Shown here one piece after another: positions 14,372 to 22,162 of a DNA stretch of 41,416 nucleotides (positions are counted from its first letter, which is position 1; the number at the start of each line of letters is the position of its first letter). The translations under genes and the position numbers were made by a program. A model generated the notes under the pieces. The model searched no databases. It was not told the origin of the DNA and worked only from the letters and a program-made list of their open reading frames with translations. The stretch spans positions 1-41,416 of the forward strand of contig CAAENU010000200.1 of the NCBI GenBank assembly GCA_900757415.1, given 5' to 3'. The DNA comes from an uncultured Oscillospiraceae bacterium (GTDB taxonomy: Bacteria > Bacillota > Clostridia > Oscillospirales > Oscillospiraceae).

Positions 14372-16786
14372 TCAGCCGATGGTGTCCTTACCCACCACAA
14401 CGCGGGCCGCCTTGACCACATCCAGAATACTTACCTTGCCGTCGCCGTTCAGGTCGGCCGCCTGGGCATACGCGCCCTCCAGCGTCTGCTTGCCCAGCAC
14501 GCCGGACTGAATAGCCACCACATCGGTGATACTCACCTTACCGTCGCCGTTCAGGTCGCCCAGCACCACCAGCGTATAGGTAGCATCCTCGGACACAGCG
14601 GTCATGCCGGTGCCCAGCAGTCCGCCGGTTACCGGCTTCTTGCCGCTGTATACGGTAACATTTATCAGCTGCTCCACGGTGCTGCCCGGCAGCAGGGTGA
14701 TCCAGTAATCGGAGTCGGGATCGTCGGGATCAGTTACCTCGCTCAGCGGGATGGCGGTATACTGGGGTTTGAAACTCACGTCCGCATCGCCCATAATGGT
14801 CACGCCGGCGGTGAAGTTCTCCCACCCCTTGAACTTATAGGCATATTCGCTGTCCGGCGCCTTGACAGGCGGCACCTTGGGCGCGGTGATCAGTTCGCCG
14901 GCGGCAGCGGTACCGCTGTGATAGCGGTTGCCATTGGCGTCCAGGAACGTATAGGTATACACGCCGGCATAGTGGGCGTACAGCGTCAGGTTGGCGGCGC
15001 GCACCGGGGAGGATTCCACGATCTGCTCGCCGTCCTCGGTGAACCAGCCGAGGAACTGGGCGCCCTTGCGGGTGGCCGTTGGCAGCTCGCCGTACACGGT
15101 ATCATCCAGCGTGACGCGCTTGGTGGCGCTGCCCTCCACCTTGCCGCCCTGCGCATCGAAGGTAACCAGGAAGGATTCATCGCTGACATTGGAACCGTCG
15201 TTGGGTTTGACCTTGAAATCCGAACGGACCAGCTCCACCGTATGGTTATCCGCCACGGCGGTCAGCACAAAGGTGTAGTCGCCGGCCGACAGCCGGCTGT
15301 AGGCGATGGAATCGTCCAGCCGCTTCAGGTCATAGGAGGTGGACTTGGGCGCGGTGGACTGGCTGATGGCAGTCTTGCCGTTGCTGCCCAGAATGGAAAC
15401 CGTCACTGAGGTGATGGGCGCCGAGCAGGAGATCACGCCCCGCACCGGGAAAGAGGACCGCCCCGCGGTCAGCACGGTATTCTTATCCGGGTAGATCAGA
15501 CCGGAAACCGTCCAGTCGGCGGCAGCTCCGGACAGCGCCGCCAGCTGCCATGCGGACGCCCCTTCGGACGCCATCACCAGCGTATTGTCCTTGACGCTCA
15601 GATATGTACCGGTTCCTTTGTTCTTCAGCATCCAGCCGCTGCTGCCCGCCTCGATCACCCACATCTGGGCGGCGGAGGTGGAGGGCGCCGTCAGCTTCAC
15701 GGCGCCGCCATCCGCGCTCAAACGCAGGGTCTTGCCATCCACAACGGCATTCAGGGTGTAAAAGCCGCCGGCATAGTAAACCGCGGAAAAGCTCTGGTTG
15801 CCGCCCTCGGCCCCCTTGGCATTCAGCGCGGCTTTGCCGCTGGAAGCATCCAGCGCCAGATTCTGGTTGCTGTTATACAGCAGCCGGTAGCTGCCGTCCG
15901 CCACAGGCGCGTCATAGTAGCCGTTGTTCATCAGCATCACCAGCGCGTCGGCAGGCTCATTTACTGCCAGACGGCGGTAAACGCCCATCTGCACATCGCC
16001 GGAGCAGCCGAAGAAATACCGCAGGATCAGTCCGGCAGTGCCGTACTTATTGGCGGTATCGCCGGACATGGTGTCGCCCCGCTTGCCGTTTTCCTGCCGC
16101 AGCTCGTCGGCGGTGACCACACGGCCGCATTCGGCATAGATCGCGCTGATCAGCTGAGCCTCCGGCTGGTTGGCAAAGCCGCCCAGCGACTTGAACGCCC
16201 GCTGGATCAGGGCGCTGGCGTCGGATGCGCCGTGCTGTACGGCGCGGCTCCAGAACACGTTCTTCAGCGCCACGGAGTAGTTGTCGATATCAAAGGACGG
16301 CACCGCCGATTCCACACGGCTGACCACGTTTTCGTAGATGGTCTCCTTGGTATAGTCATACTGCGCCCGGGCGAAGGTGTCTCCATACGCATCGGCCACC
16401 GTTTCCCACGCCAGATCGAAATACGCGCCGTACCCGTCGGAAATATAATGGTACGCCTCGTCCAGCGTGACGCCGATATCGTGATATACCTCGCCCTCGG
16501 CGAAGTTTTTCTTGCACCACTCGGCAAAGGAATGGGGCGTTCCGGCATTGCTGGCAAACATGTACATGCCGTAGGACTTGCCGCCCGCGTCGCCGTCCAC
16601 GGTGGAGATCATGCCGGGACTGCGGGCGTTGCCGGTTTCATAAAACCGGCTCAGATCGTCCAGCGCGGCATTGTTCCACTGCATGGCCGTATCAGCAATG
16701 GCGCGGATGAAAAAGCCGCCCGCCACCAGACCAAATACCATGGCAAAGCTCAGCAGCAGCGCAGTACCCTTTCGCAAAACCTTCAT
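14372..16786 (-). CDS. Secreted dockerin protein with hydrolase-like, ricin-like and InlB-like domains
   Basis: An 804-residue exported protein. A signal peptide (about 1-32) is followed by a domain (37-295) with SPGMISTVDGDAGGKSYGMY and VFWSRAVQHG, a pattern seen in phage-type cell-wall hydrolases of lysozyme-like fold; this enzymatic call is tentative. Residues 296-418 form a ricin-type beta-trefoil (repeated Q-x-W-like units such as AAQMWVIE and SAWQLAAL). Residues 425-528 are Ig-like. Residues 539-606 are an InlB/flg_new repeat (VTFDAQGG ... FLGWF ... LYAHY), with a related unit at 607-678. The C-terminus (740-803) is a type-I dockerin with two Ca-binding DLNGDGKVSxxDVV repeats. The start is the ATG at 16786, after GGGGGA; the in-frame upstream Met lies before it. 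Confidence 0.82.
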   Translation of the reverse strand: MKVLRKGTALLLSFAMVFGLVAGGFFIRAIADTAMQWNNAALDDLSRFYETGNARSPGMISTVDGDAGGKSYGMYMFASNAGTPHSFAEWCKKNFAEGEVYHDIGVTLDEAYHYISDGYGAYFDLAWETVADAYGDTFARAQYDYTKETIYENVVSRVESAVPSFDIDNYSVALKNVFWSRAVQHGASDASALIQRAFKSLGGFANQPEAQLISAIYAECGRVVTADELRQENGKRGDTMSGDTANKYGTAGLILRYFFGCSGDVQMGVYRRLAVNEPADALVMLMNNGYYDAPVADGSYRLLYNSNQNLALDASSGKAALNAKGAEGGNQSFSAVYYAGGFYTLNAVVDGKTLRLSADGGAVKLTAPSTSAAQMWVIEAGSSGWMLKNKGTGTYLSVKDNTLVMASEGASAWQLAALSGAAADWTVSGLIYPDKNTVLTAGRSSFPVRGVISCSAPITSVTVSILGSNGKTAISQSTAPKSTSYDLKRLDDSIAYSRLSAGDYTFVLTAVADNHTVELVRSDFKVKPNDGSNVSDESFLVTFDAQGGKVEGSATKRVTLDDTVYGELPTATRKGAQFLGWFTEDGEQIVESSPVRAANLTLYAHYAGVYTYTFLDANGNRYHSGTAAAGELITAPKVPPVKAPDSEYAYKFKGWENFTAGVTIMGDADVSFKPQYTAIPLSEVTDPDDPDSDYWITLLPGSTVEQLINVTVYSGKKPVTGGLLGTGMTAVSEDATYTLVVLGDLNGDGKVSITDVVAIQSGVLGKQTLEGAYAQAADLNGDGKVSILDVVKAARVVVGKDTIG

Positions 16787-16892
16787 ACCGTTTCCCCCAC
16801 TCGTCGTAATAATCTCTGCACACAATCAGGACATGTCCGCCGCTGGAAAGACAACTCTTTTCCGCCGACTGACATGGTTATATTCAGTAAAG

Positions 16893-16921
16893 AGTATAGC
16901 ATCCGGCGCTGTACTTGTCTA
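16893..16921 (-). promoter_or_regulatory. Promoter of the dockerin-cohesin operon
   Basis: On the minus strand TAGACA (16916-16921) and TATACT (16893-16898) are separated by exactly 17 bp. The transcript would have a leader of about 100 bases before the dockerin start. Confidence 0.65.
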
Positions 16922-16968
16922 CCGGAAAACAAAAAAAAGCCAAAAAATTGGAGCATACTGTTGAATAC

Positions 16969-17017
16969 TGCCACATCTGGCAGATTATTCCCTCTTAATA
17001 TGACACCAGATATGGCA
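16969..17017. promoter_or_regulatory. Inverted repeat, candidate operator between divergent surface-protein genes
   Basis: TGCCACATCTGG (16969-16980) recurs as its reverse complement CCAGATATGGCA (17006-17017) with one mismatch and a 25-bp centre. It sits in a 425-bp AT-rich gap between the dockerin-cohesin operon and the collagen-like gene, upstream of both promoters. A shared regulator site is possible; the gap holds no gene. Confidence 0.4.
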
Positions 17018-17104
17018 AAAAAGTTCCCGGGAAATACCATACTGCCGATTGACAGAGGCATTTGTCATTTGATGATATATTTGCCTGCGGAAAGCAAACA
17101 ACTC

Positions 17105-17133
17105 TTGCGTCTTTCCCTCCCATATGATAGAAT
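17105..17133 (+). promoter_or_regulatory. Promoter of the collagen-like protein gene
   Basis: TTGCGT (17105-17110) and TAGAAT (17128-17133) with a 17-bp spacer, about 80 bp before the start. A second possible set is TTGACA at 17050 followed by ATGATA. Confidence 0.5.
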
Positions 17134-17161
17134 GAAATATCATTCGGCATGCATGCCAAAC

Positions 17162-17181
17162 CCGGCGGTGCGCACCGCCGG
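17162..17181 (+). promoter_or_regulatory. Perfect palindrome in the 5' leader of the collagen-like gene
   Basis: CCGGCGGTGC followed at once by its reverse complement GCACCGCCGG, preceded by a shorter GGCATGCATGCC palindrome. It lies between the promoter and the ribosome site (CGGAGGG) of the collagen-like gene. It has no T tract on the plus strand, so it is more likely an mRNA-stabilising hairpin or protein-binding site than a terminator. Confidence 0.5.
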
Positions 17182-17211
17182 TAAAAAAGCTGACGGGACA
17201 ACGGAGGGCCT

Positions 17212-18867
17212 ATGAAAAAGAGAGCAACAACGATTCTGCTGGCGCTGGTAATGGCGCTGACACTGCTGCCGGTGACGGCATTTGCAGCGGACTTCACCGG
17301 CTGGACGGAGCTGCGTTCGGGAAACTATAACTTGGGCAGCGGCAAGTATTATCTGAATGGCGATGTCAGCATGAATGAGCTTTTCAGAACTCAGGATAAC
17401 GCTGATGTCACCATTGACCTGAACGGTCATGTGCTGGATGCGAAATGGGGCGTGCGGGTTGGCTTGTACGGCAGCCTGACCATTCTGGACAGCGCTCCCA
17501 ACGCGCTGCACACCGGCAGCAACGCGGAGCTTCCCGCCGGTGGTGTGATCCGCTGTACATCTGATAATTTCGACATAGGGTGGGACAATTCCGGGACTAA
17601 GTATCCCGCCACATGCTATCTGAACGGCGGCACTATCCTGAGCAGCAGGGTCAACATCATGTCCGGCGGCAAGCTTTACATGAATGCCCTGGCGCACATC
17701 AAGGGCGGTACGGTCCATTTGATCGCATCCGACTATGCCCCTGCGACCACGCTGTACGCCAACGGCGGGGTGATAGACGGAGAGGTAAGCGGGTACGGTA
17801 TCATAGAAAACACAGCCTCCACCGTTACATCCTTCTATGGGGGTGCGGCGTATAACGTAAAGATCAAAGGCGGTCTGTTTTACGGCGCAGATCTCGACGG
17901 CACCAAGGACGGCACGACCGTGACCTACAATAGCGATGGTGCGACGTATGCCACGCAGATCCTGCCTGCCAACGGCAAGGCCGCAGAGCCTGACGCTCCC
18001 AAAAAGGATGGCTGCATTTTCACAGGTTGGCTTAGGGCGGATGGTACGTCCTTCGAATTCAATACCCCCATCACGGAGAATACCACCCTCACCGCCGGTT
18101 GGTTTGACCCCGCTGACGCCGGCGGCAAGGGCGATAAGGGCGACGCCGGCGTGACCCCGCAGCTGAAGATCGGCACGGACAATCTGTGGTATGTCTCCTA
18201 TGATAACGGTGCCACATGGACATCGCTGGGTGTGGAAGCCACCGGCGGCACCGGCCCCAAGGGCGACACCGGCGCCACAGGTGCACAGGGTGAAAAAGGC
18301 GATAAAGGTGATAAGGGCGATACCGGCACCGCGGGTAAGGACGGGGTGACGCCCCTGCTGCTGATCGGCACAGACAACAACTGGTATATCTCCTATGATA
18401 ACGCCGCCACATGGACATCACTGGGCGTGGCCGCCACCGGCCCCAAGGGCGACAAAGGCGATACCGGCGCGACGGGAGCCTCCGGTGCAGCCGGTGCGAC
18501 CGGTGCGACCGGCGCAACTGGTGCCACAGGCGCGGCAGGCCGGGACGGCCGCAACGGCAAGGACGGCGTGGGCATCGCCAACGCGGAGATCAACGCTGAC
18601 GGCCATCTGGTGCTGACCTATACCGACGGTAGCACCGCCGATCTGGGCCCGGTGGTGGGCGCGGACGGCGCAGACGGCCTGGCGCCCTTTATCGGCGACA
18701 ACGGCAACTGGTGGATCGGCGAGAAGGACACCGGCGTCAAGGCCGCGGCGGACAGCGCCAGCCGCACTCTCACCATCACGGCGGCGGCGGTCTCGGGCGC
18801 GGCGCTGGCCGGAAACCTGGCGCTGGCAGCATACGTGATCCTGAAAAAAGCAAAGCAGCCTGTATAA
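17212..18867 (+). CDS. Collagen-like surface protein
   Basis: A 551-residue exported protein. Signal peptide 1-25 (ends VTAFA). Residues about 40-240 are rich in short beta-repeats with GG and N turns (TIDLNGHVLDA, YLNGGTILSS, YANGGVIDGE), suggesting a right-handed beta-helix. An InlB-like repeat follows (IFTGWLRADG ... LTAGWF, about 255-300). From 304 on, Gly-X-Y collagen-like runs (304-313, 345-378, 410-452) alternate with a module VTPxLxIGTDNxWYxSYD (314-341 and 379-406). A membrane helix (about 522-545) and KKAKQ end the chain. The Gly-X-Y runs should form a trimeric stalk. CGGAGGG precedes the ATG. It is divergent from the dockerin operon; the shared surface theme suggests related use. 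Confidence 0.8.
   Translation: MKKRATTILLALVMALTLLPVTAFAADFTGWTELRSGNYNLGSGKYYLNGDVSMNELFRTQDNADVTIDLNGHVLDAKWGVRVGLYGSLTILDSAPNALHTGSNAELPAGGVIRCTSDNFDIGWDNSGTKYPATCYLNGGTILSSRVNIMSGGKLYMNALAHIKGGTVHLIASDYAPATTLYANGGVIDGEVSGYGIIENTASTVTSFYGGAAYNVKIKGGLFYGADLDGTKDGTTVTYNSDGATYATQILPANGKAAEPDAPKKDGCIFTGWLRADGTSFEFNTPITENTTLTAGWFDPADAGGKGDKGDAGVTPQLKIGTDNLWYVSYDNGATWTSLGVEATGGTGPKGDTGATGAQGEKGDKGDKGDTGTAGKDGVTPLLLIGTDNNWYISYDNAATWTSLGVAATGPKGDKGDTGATGASGAAGATGATGATGATGAAGRDGRNGKDGVGIANAEINADGHLVLTYTDGSTADLGPVVGADGADGLAPFIGDNGNWWIGEKDTGVKAAADSASRTLTITAAAVSGAALAGNLALAAYVILKKAKQPV
18151..18432 (+). repeat. Direct repeat inside the collagen-like gene
   Basis: Two copies of a segment of about 87 bp start at 18151 and 18346, 195 bp (65 codons) apart, nearly identical over the stretch that encodes IGTDNxWYxSYDNxATWTSLGV and the following Gly-X-Y. 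The even period and high identity show recent duplication, as is usual for collagen-like stalks that change length by recombination. Confidence 0.8.
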
Positions 18868-18871
18868 AAAC

Positions 18872-18912
18872 GCGGCGGGAACGCTTTCCCAATGGGAAGG
18901 CGCTCCCGCCGC
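18872..18912 (-). terminator. Terminator hairpin after the ABC importer operon
   Basis: Arms GCGGCGGGAACGCTTTCCC (18872-18890) and GGGAAGGCGCTCCCGCCGC (18894-18912) pair with two mismatched positions. On the minus strand it is followed by TTTTTATA, so it fits the end of the importer operon (stop at 18928). It may also slow plus-strand transcription from the collagen-like gene, which stops 5 bp before it. Confidence 0.75.
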
Positions 18913-18927
18913 CTGTCACGCTGGACT

Positions 18928-19926
18928 TTACCGGGCAGCCTGCGCCCAGTGGTTATCCACCAGCCGGTCAAAATCCACCCAATCCGCTTCCGTCAGCTCT
19001 CCGGCCTGCGTCATGACCGTTTCCAGCCGCTCCAGCGCCGTCTTTTCCATGGTCAGGGGCATATTCCATGCGCCGATCTCACGGTGACGGGCGGTAACGG
19101 CCTCCAACGTGTCAAGATCCGTGTCGGGGAACTGGCCTATGATGGCCTGGGCCACCTCCCGGTCGGTGTGGGTATCCACCCAGTCCAGCGCCCGGGCGAC
19201 GGCGCGGCAGAACGCAGCGATCACATCGGGATTCTCCCGGGCATAGCTCTGGGCGGCAAAGTAGGCCGTATAGGGGATCTGGCCGCTTTCCGCGCCGATA
19301 GAGCAGAGGATATAGCCCTCTCCGGCGGCAGCCACCTGCGTGGCGGCCGGCTCAAACAGCGTCACATAGTCCCCCTGCCCGCCGGTAAAGGCGCCGGCCA
19401 TCATGTTGAACTGCACGCTGGTGTCCACCGTCACATCCACCTGCGGCTCCAGTCCGTGCTGCCGAAGTACATATTCCAGCGTCATCTCCGGCACACCGCC
19501 CTTGCGCCCGCCGATGATGGTCTTGCCCCGCAGCTGCTCCCAGTCAAAGGTCACATCTTCCCGGCCCATGAGGAACGCACCGTCACAGGCCGTCAGTTGG
19601 CCGAATACCACCGGGTGGTCTTCCTTGCCCTGATTGTAAATGTAGATGCAGCTCTCCGGCCCGGCAAGGCCGATGTCGCTCTGGCCGGACACCACGGCGG
19701 TCATCACCTTGTCAGCGCCGCCGCCGTTGGTCAGCTGGATAGCAAGGCCCTCCTCTTCAAAAAAGCCCAGCTCCATGGCCACATACTGCGGCGCGTAAAA
19801 TACGGAATGGGTCACCTCGTTGAGCCGGACGGCGGTCAGTTCCCGCGCTGTCTCTCCGCCGCCGCAGCCGCACAGCAGCGGCAGCAGCGTCAGCGCGGCA
19901 AGCAGCGGCGCGATGATTTTTTTCAT
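18928..19926 (-). CDS. ABC transporter substrate-binding lipoprotein (NMT1/SsuA type)
   Basis: A 332-residue lipoprotein (lipobox LCGC, Cys21) of the NMT1/THI5-like family. Diagnostic segments are HSVFYAPQYVAMELGFFEEEGL near the N-terminus, described here in parts as HSVFYAPQYVA and GFFEEEGL, then GQSDIGLAGPE and GGRKGGVPEMTLEYVL. Such proteins bind pyrimidine precursors of thiamine, sulfonates, nitrate or taurine. The start MKKIIAP overlaps the permease stop (ATGA). With the permease and ATPase upstream it makes a complete importer. The substrate is not decidable from the sequence; there is no TPP riboswitch in the leader, so thiamine precursors are only one option. Confidence 0.85.
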   Translation of the reverse strand: MKKIIAPLLAALTLLPLLCGCGGGETARELTAVRLNEVTHSVFYAPQYVAMELGFFEEEGLAIQLTNGGGADKVMTAVVSGQSDIGLAGPESCIYIYNQGKEDHPVVFGQLTACDGAFLMGREDVTFDWEQLRGKTIIGGRKGGVPEMTLEYVLRQHGLEPQVDVTVDTSVQFNMMAGAFTGGQGDYVTLFEPAATQVAAAGEGYILCSIGAESGQIPYTAYFAAQSYARENPDVIAAFCRAVARALDWVDTHTDREVAQAIIGQFPDTDLDTLEAVTARHREIGAWNMPLTMEKTALERLETVMTQAGELTEADWVDFDRLVDNHWAQAAR

Positions 19927-20738
19927 GCTTTTACCCCCAATAAACGATACAGTGTTTTTTCCACCCACAGCACCAGCCGGTACATAACCACCGCGGCTAT
20001 CAACAGCAGCAGCACGCTGGTCATGACCAGATCCATGTTGAATACCTGCGAGCCGTACACGATCAGGTAGCCCAGGCCGGCGCGCGAGACAAGAAACTCG
20101 CCCATGATCACACCCACCCAGGAAAGGCCCACGTTGACCTTCAGGGTGTTGAGCAGCGTGGCGTAGTTGGCGGGCAGCACCAGCTTCCACAGCATCTGCG
20201 CCCGGCTGGCGCCCATGGCGGCCATCAGCCGGATCTTCTGGGCGTCCGTGGCCCGGAAGCCCTCGTACATGTTGAGGATGGTCACGATCAATGAGATCGC
20301 CAGCGTCATCACGATGATGGCCCCGGTGCCCGCCCCCATCCACACAATAAAAATAGGGCCCAGCGCCGTTTTCGGCAGGGCGTTGAGCACCACCAGATAG
20401 GGATCCAGCACCCGGCTGAGAGTGGGCCACCACCACATGGCCACGGCGATCAGCGTCCCGACGGCGGTACCCAGCAGAAAGCCCACCGCCGTCTCCCAGC
20501 AGGAGGTGCCCACATGCACCAGCACATCGCCGCTGCGGCACAAGCCGGCAAACGTGGCGGCGATGCGGCTGGGACAGCTGACCAGGAATCCGTCGCTGAG
20601 ACCAAGGCGGCAGCTCAGCTCCCACAGGGTAAAAAATCCCGCCAGCACGGCGATCTGCCAGGCGCGCACCCGCCGGCGCTGCCGGTGCAGGGCGCGGAGA
20701 TAGCGCTCCCGCTTGGCAGAGGTCGGCGATTCATTCAT
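19923..20738 (-). CDS. ABC transporter permease (SsuC/ThiX type)
   Basis: A 271-residue permease of the BPD_transp_1 family with about six helices. The EAA-type loop that docks on the ATPase is ATDAQKIRLMAAMGASRAQML, given here as the block near residues 165-185, followed by KLVLPANYATLLNTLKVN. GLGYLIVYGSQVFNMDLV near the C-terminus is typical of sulfonate/nitrate permeases. The start MNESPTS (20738) overlaps the ATPase stop by 8 bp; a start ten codons upstream is possible but would lie deeper within the ATPase gene. Confidence 0.87.
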   Translation of the reverse strand: MNESPTSAKRERYLRALHRQRRRVRAWQIAVLAGFFTLWELSCRLGLSDGFLVSCPSRIAATFAGLCRSGDVLVHVGTSCWETAVGFLLGTAVGTLIAVAMWWWPTLSRVLDPYLVVLNALPKTALGPIFIVWMGAGTGAIIVMTLAISLIVTILNMYEGFRATDAQKIRLMAAMGASRAQMLWKLVLPANYATLLNTLKVNVGLSWVGVIMGEFLVSRAGLGYLIVYGSQVFNMDLVMTSVLLLLIAAVVMYRLVLWVEKTLYRLLGVKA

Positions 20739-21495
20739 GCAGCTCCAGCTCCTTCCATATGGCGTCAAAATCCCGGGGAAACGCCGGATTCTCCCGCCGC
20801 TCCATAGGCGGCAGCGGCCGCAGCTCCCCCATGTCGAACACCGCCTTGACCACCGCCGGCCGCCGGGACAATACCACCACCCGATCCGACATGCTGACCG
20901 CCTCGGAAATATCGTGGGTCACCAGCAGCGCCGTTTTCCCCTCGCCGCGGATGATGCGCCAGATATCGCCGGATACCGCCAGCCGCGTCTGGTAATCCAG
21001 CGCGGAAAACGGCTCATCCAGCAGCAGGATATCCGGCCCGGTGGCCAGCGTGCGGATCAGGGCGCAGCGCTGGCGCATACCGCCGGAGAGCTGATCGGGC
21101 CGCTTGTCGGCAAACTCCGCTAACCCATAGCGCGCCAGCAGCGCTTCGGCGTGGCGGCGGTGAACGGGATCGCGATCCCGGCGCAGCTCCAGTCCAAGCA
21201 TAACGTTATCCCGGATGGTGCGCCATTCAAACAGCTGATCCCGCTGGGGCATAAACCCCACCAGCCGGTTAGGCCCGGAAATGGCGCTGCCCCGCAGGGC
21301 GGCCGTGCCGCCATCCAGCGTTTCAAGACCTGCCAGCACACCCAACAGTGTGGATTTTCCACAGCCGGATGGCCCCACAATGCTGACAAATTCCCCCTCC
21401 GCCACAGAGAAGGTTACGCCCCGCAGCGCCTCCACCTCGCCGTTGCGGGCCTGATAGGTCAGGTCGGCGTCGCGGATCGTGATGATTTGCTCCAT
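20731..21495 (-). CDS. ABC transporter ATP-binding protein (SsuB/ThiZ type)
   Basis: A 254-residue ATPase. Walker A is GPSGCGKST, the Q-loop FMPQRD, the signature LSGGMRQRCAL, Walker B ILLLDEP and the H-loop LLVTHDISEAV, all intact and typical of the nitrate/sulfonate/taurine subfamily. The start MEQIITI (21495) is preceded by AGAGG; an upstream in-frame Met (21525) lies inside the leader hairpin and has no ribosome site. First gene of a three-gene importer operon whose leader carries two hairpins. Confidence 0.9.
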   Translation of the reverse strand: MEQIITIRDADLTYQARNGEVEALRGVTFSVAEGEFVSIVGPSGCGKSTLLGVLAGLETLDGGTAALRGSAISGPNRLVGFMPQRDQLFEWRTIRDNVMLGLELRRDRDPVHRRHAEALLARYGLAEFADKRPDQLSGGMRQRCALIRTLATGPDILLLDEPFSALDYQTRLAVSGDIWRIIRGEGKTALLVTHDISEAVSMSDRVVVLSRRPAVVKAVFDMGELRPLPPMERRENPAFPRDFDAIWKELELHE

Positions 21496-21510
21496 ATGCG
21501 CCTCTTTTCT

Positions 21511-21534
21511 CTGCAAGGCATTCATGCCTTGCAG
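21511..21534 (-). promoter_or_regulatory. Leader hairpin upstream of the ABC importer
   Basis: Perfect 10-bp arms CTGCAAGGCA and TGCCTTGCAG around a 4-base loop, just upstream of the ATPase ribosome site on the minus strand. A second, bulged hairpin (GGGAGAGA ... TCTCTTCCC) lies a little further upstream at about 21547-21566, next to a TATACT that could be the -10 box. No known riboswitch consensus (TPP, SAM, B12) was recognised. Confidence 0.5.
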
Positions 21535-21603
21535 CCTCGGGGTCGGGAAGAGAAAGTCTCTCCCTGCATCAGTATATTGCCTTACCGGGCGGTTGGTTAC
21601 TCG

Positions 21604-21632
21604 TTGACTTTCTGCCCGCGCCGGTGTACCAT
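21604..21632 (+). promoter_or_regulatory. Promoter of ridA
   Basis: TTGACT (21604-21609) and TACCAT (21627-21632) with a 17-bp spacer, about 75 bp before the ridA start. Confidence 0.5.
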
Positions 21633-21706
21633 AGTGCTACCATCTGATAAGGGCAAACACACCCTTGTCAATCGATGGTATCCACACGAAAAAAGGAGGA
21701 CACCCC

Positions 21707-22087
21707 ATGAAAAAGATCATTGCCACCGAAAAGGCCCCCGCCGCCATCGGCCCCTATTCTCAGGCCATCGACTGCGGCACGTTTCTCATCACCTCCGGTC
21801 AGGTGCCCATCGACCCCGCCACCGGCGAGCTTGTCCCCGGCGGCGTTACCGAGCAGGCCCGGCAGTCCCTTCGCAACATTAAAGCGATTCTGGCACAGGC
21901 CGGCCTGACCATGGATCATGTGGTCAAGACCACCGTGTTTCTGAAGAACATGAGCGACTTTGCCGCCATGAACGCCGTGTACGCCGAATTCTTTACCGAA
22001 GGTCAGTACCCCGCCCGCTCCGCCGTTGAGGTGGCCGCCCTGCCCAAGGGCGCGCTGGTGGAGATCGAGACCATCTGCGTCAAGTAA
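21707..22087 (+). CDS. ridA: RidA-family reactive imine/enamine deaminase
   Basis: A 126-residue member of the RidA/YjgF/UK114 family, which hydrolyses 2-aminoacrylate and similar reactive enamines formed by PLP enzymes. KAPAAIGPYSQAID near the N-terminus, SGQVPIDPATGELV, and the C-terminal YPARSAVEVAALPKGALVEIE with the substrate-binding Arg are the canonical segments, given here in pieces. Length is normal and the protein should be a trimer. The start at 21707 is set by a perfect AGGAGGA 6 bases upstream; an in-frame Met 14 codons earlier is rejected. It is transcribed alone and ends at a strong terminator. Confidence 0.95.
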   Translation: MKKIIATEKAPAAIGPYSQAIDCGTFLITSGQVPIDPATGELVPGGVTEQARQSLRNIKAILAQAGLTMDHVVKTTVFLKNMSDFAAMNAVYAEFFTEGQYPARSAVEVAALPKGALVEIETICVK

Positions 22088-22105
22088 GCGCTTCTCCACG
22101 CAAAA

Positions 22106-22146
22106 AAATACCGTCCCGGTGCCGCAAGGGCATCGGGACGGTATTT
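22106..22146. terminator. Bidirectional intrinsic terminator
   Basis: Arms AAATACCGTCCCGGTGCC (22106-22123) and GGGCATCGGGACGGTATTT (22128-22146) pair with a single wobble and one bulge around GCAA. It serves ridA (plus) and the ROK-like gene (minus). Confidence 0.88.
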
Positions 22147-22162
22147 CGTATTCTCGGACAGC

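Noticed and set aside
17020..17060. Possible frame-shifted remnant gene in the dockerin/collagen gap
   Set aside because: The frames are short, AT-rich and lack a ribosome site; the region is better explained as a regulatory gap.
18151..18570. Regular short repeats that could be taken for a CRISPR array
   Set aside because: They are codon-periodic Gly-X-Y repeats in a complete open frame, without constant repeat-spacer structure or cas genes.
21495..21660. TPP riboswitch ahead of the NMT1-type importer
   Set aside because: The conserved CTGAGA and ACCTGATCTGG-type elements are absent; only two simple hairpins are seen.
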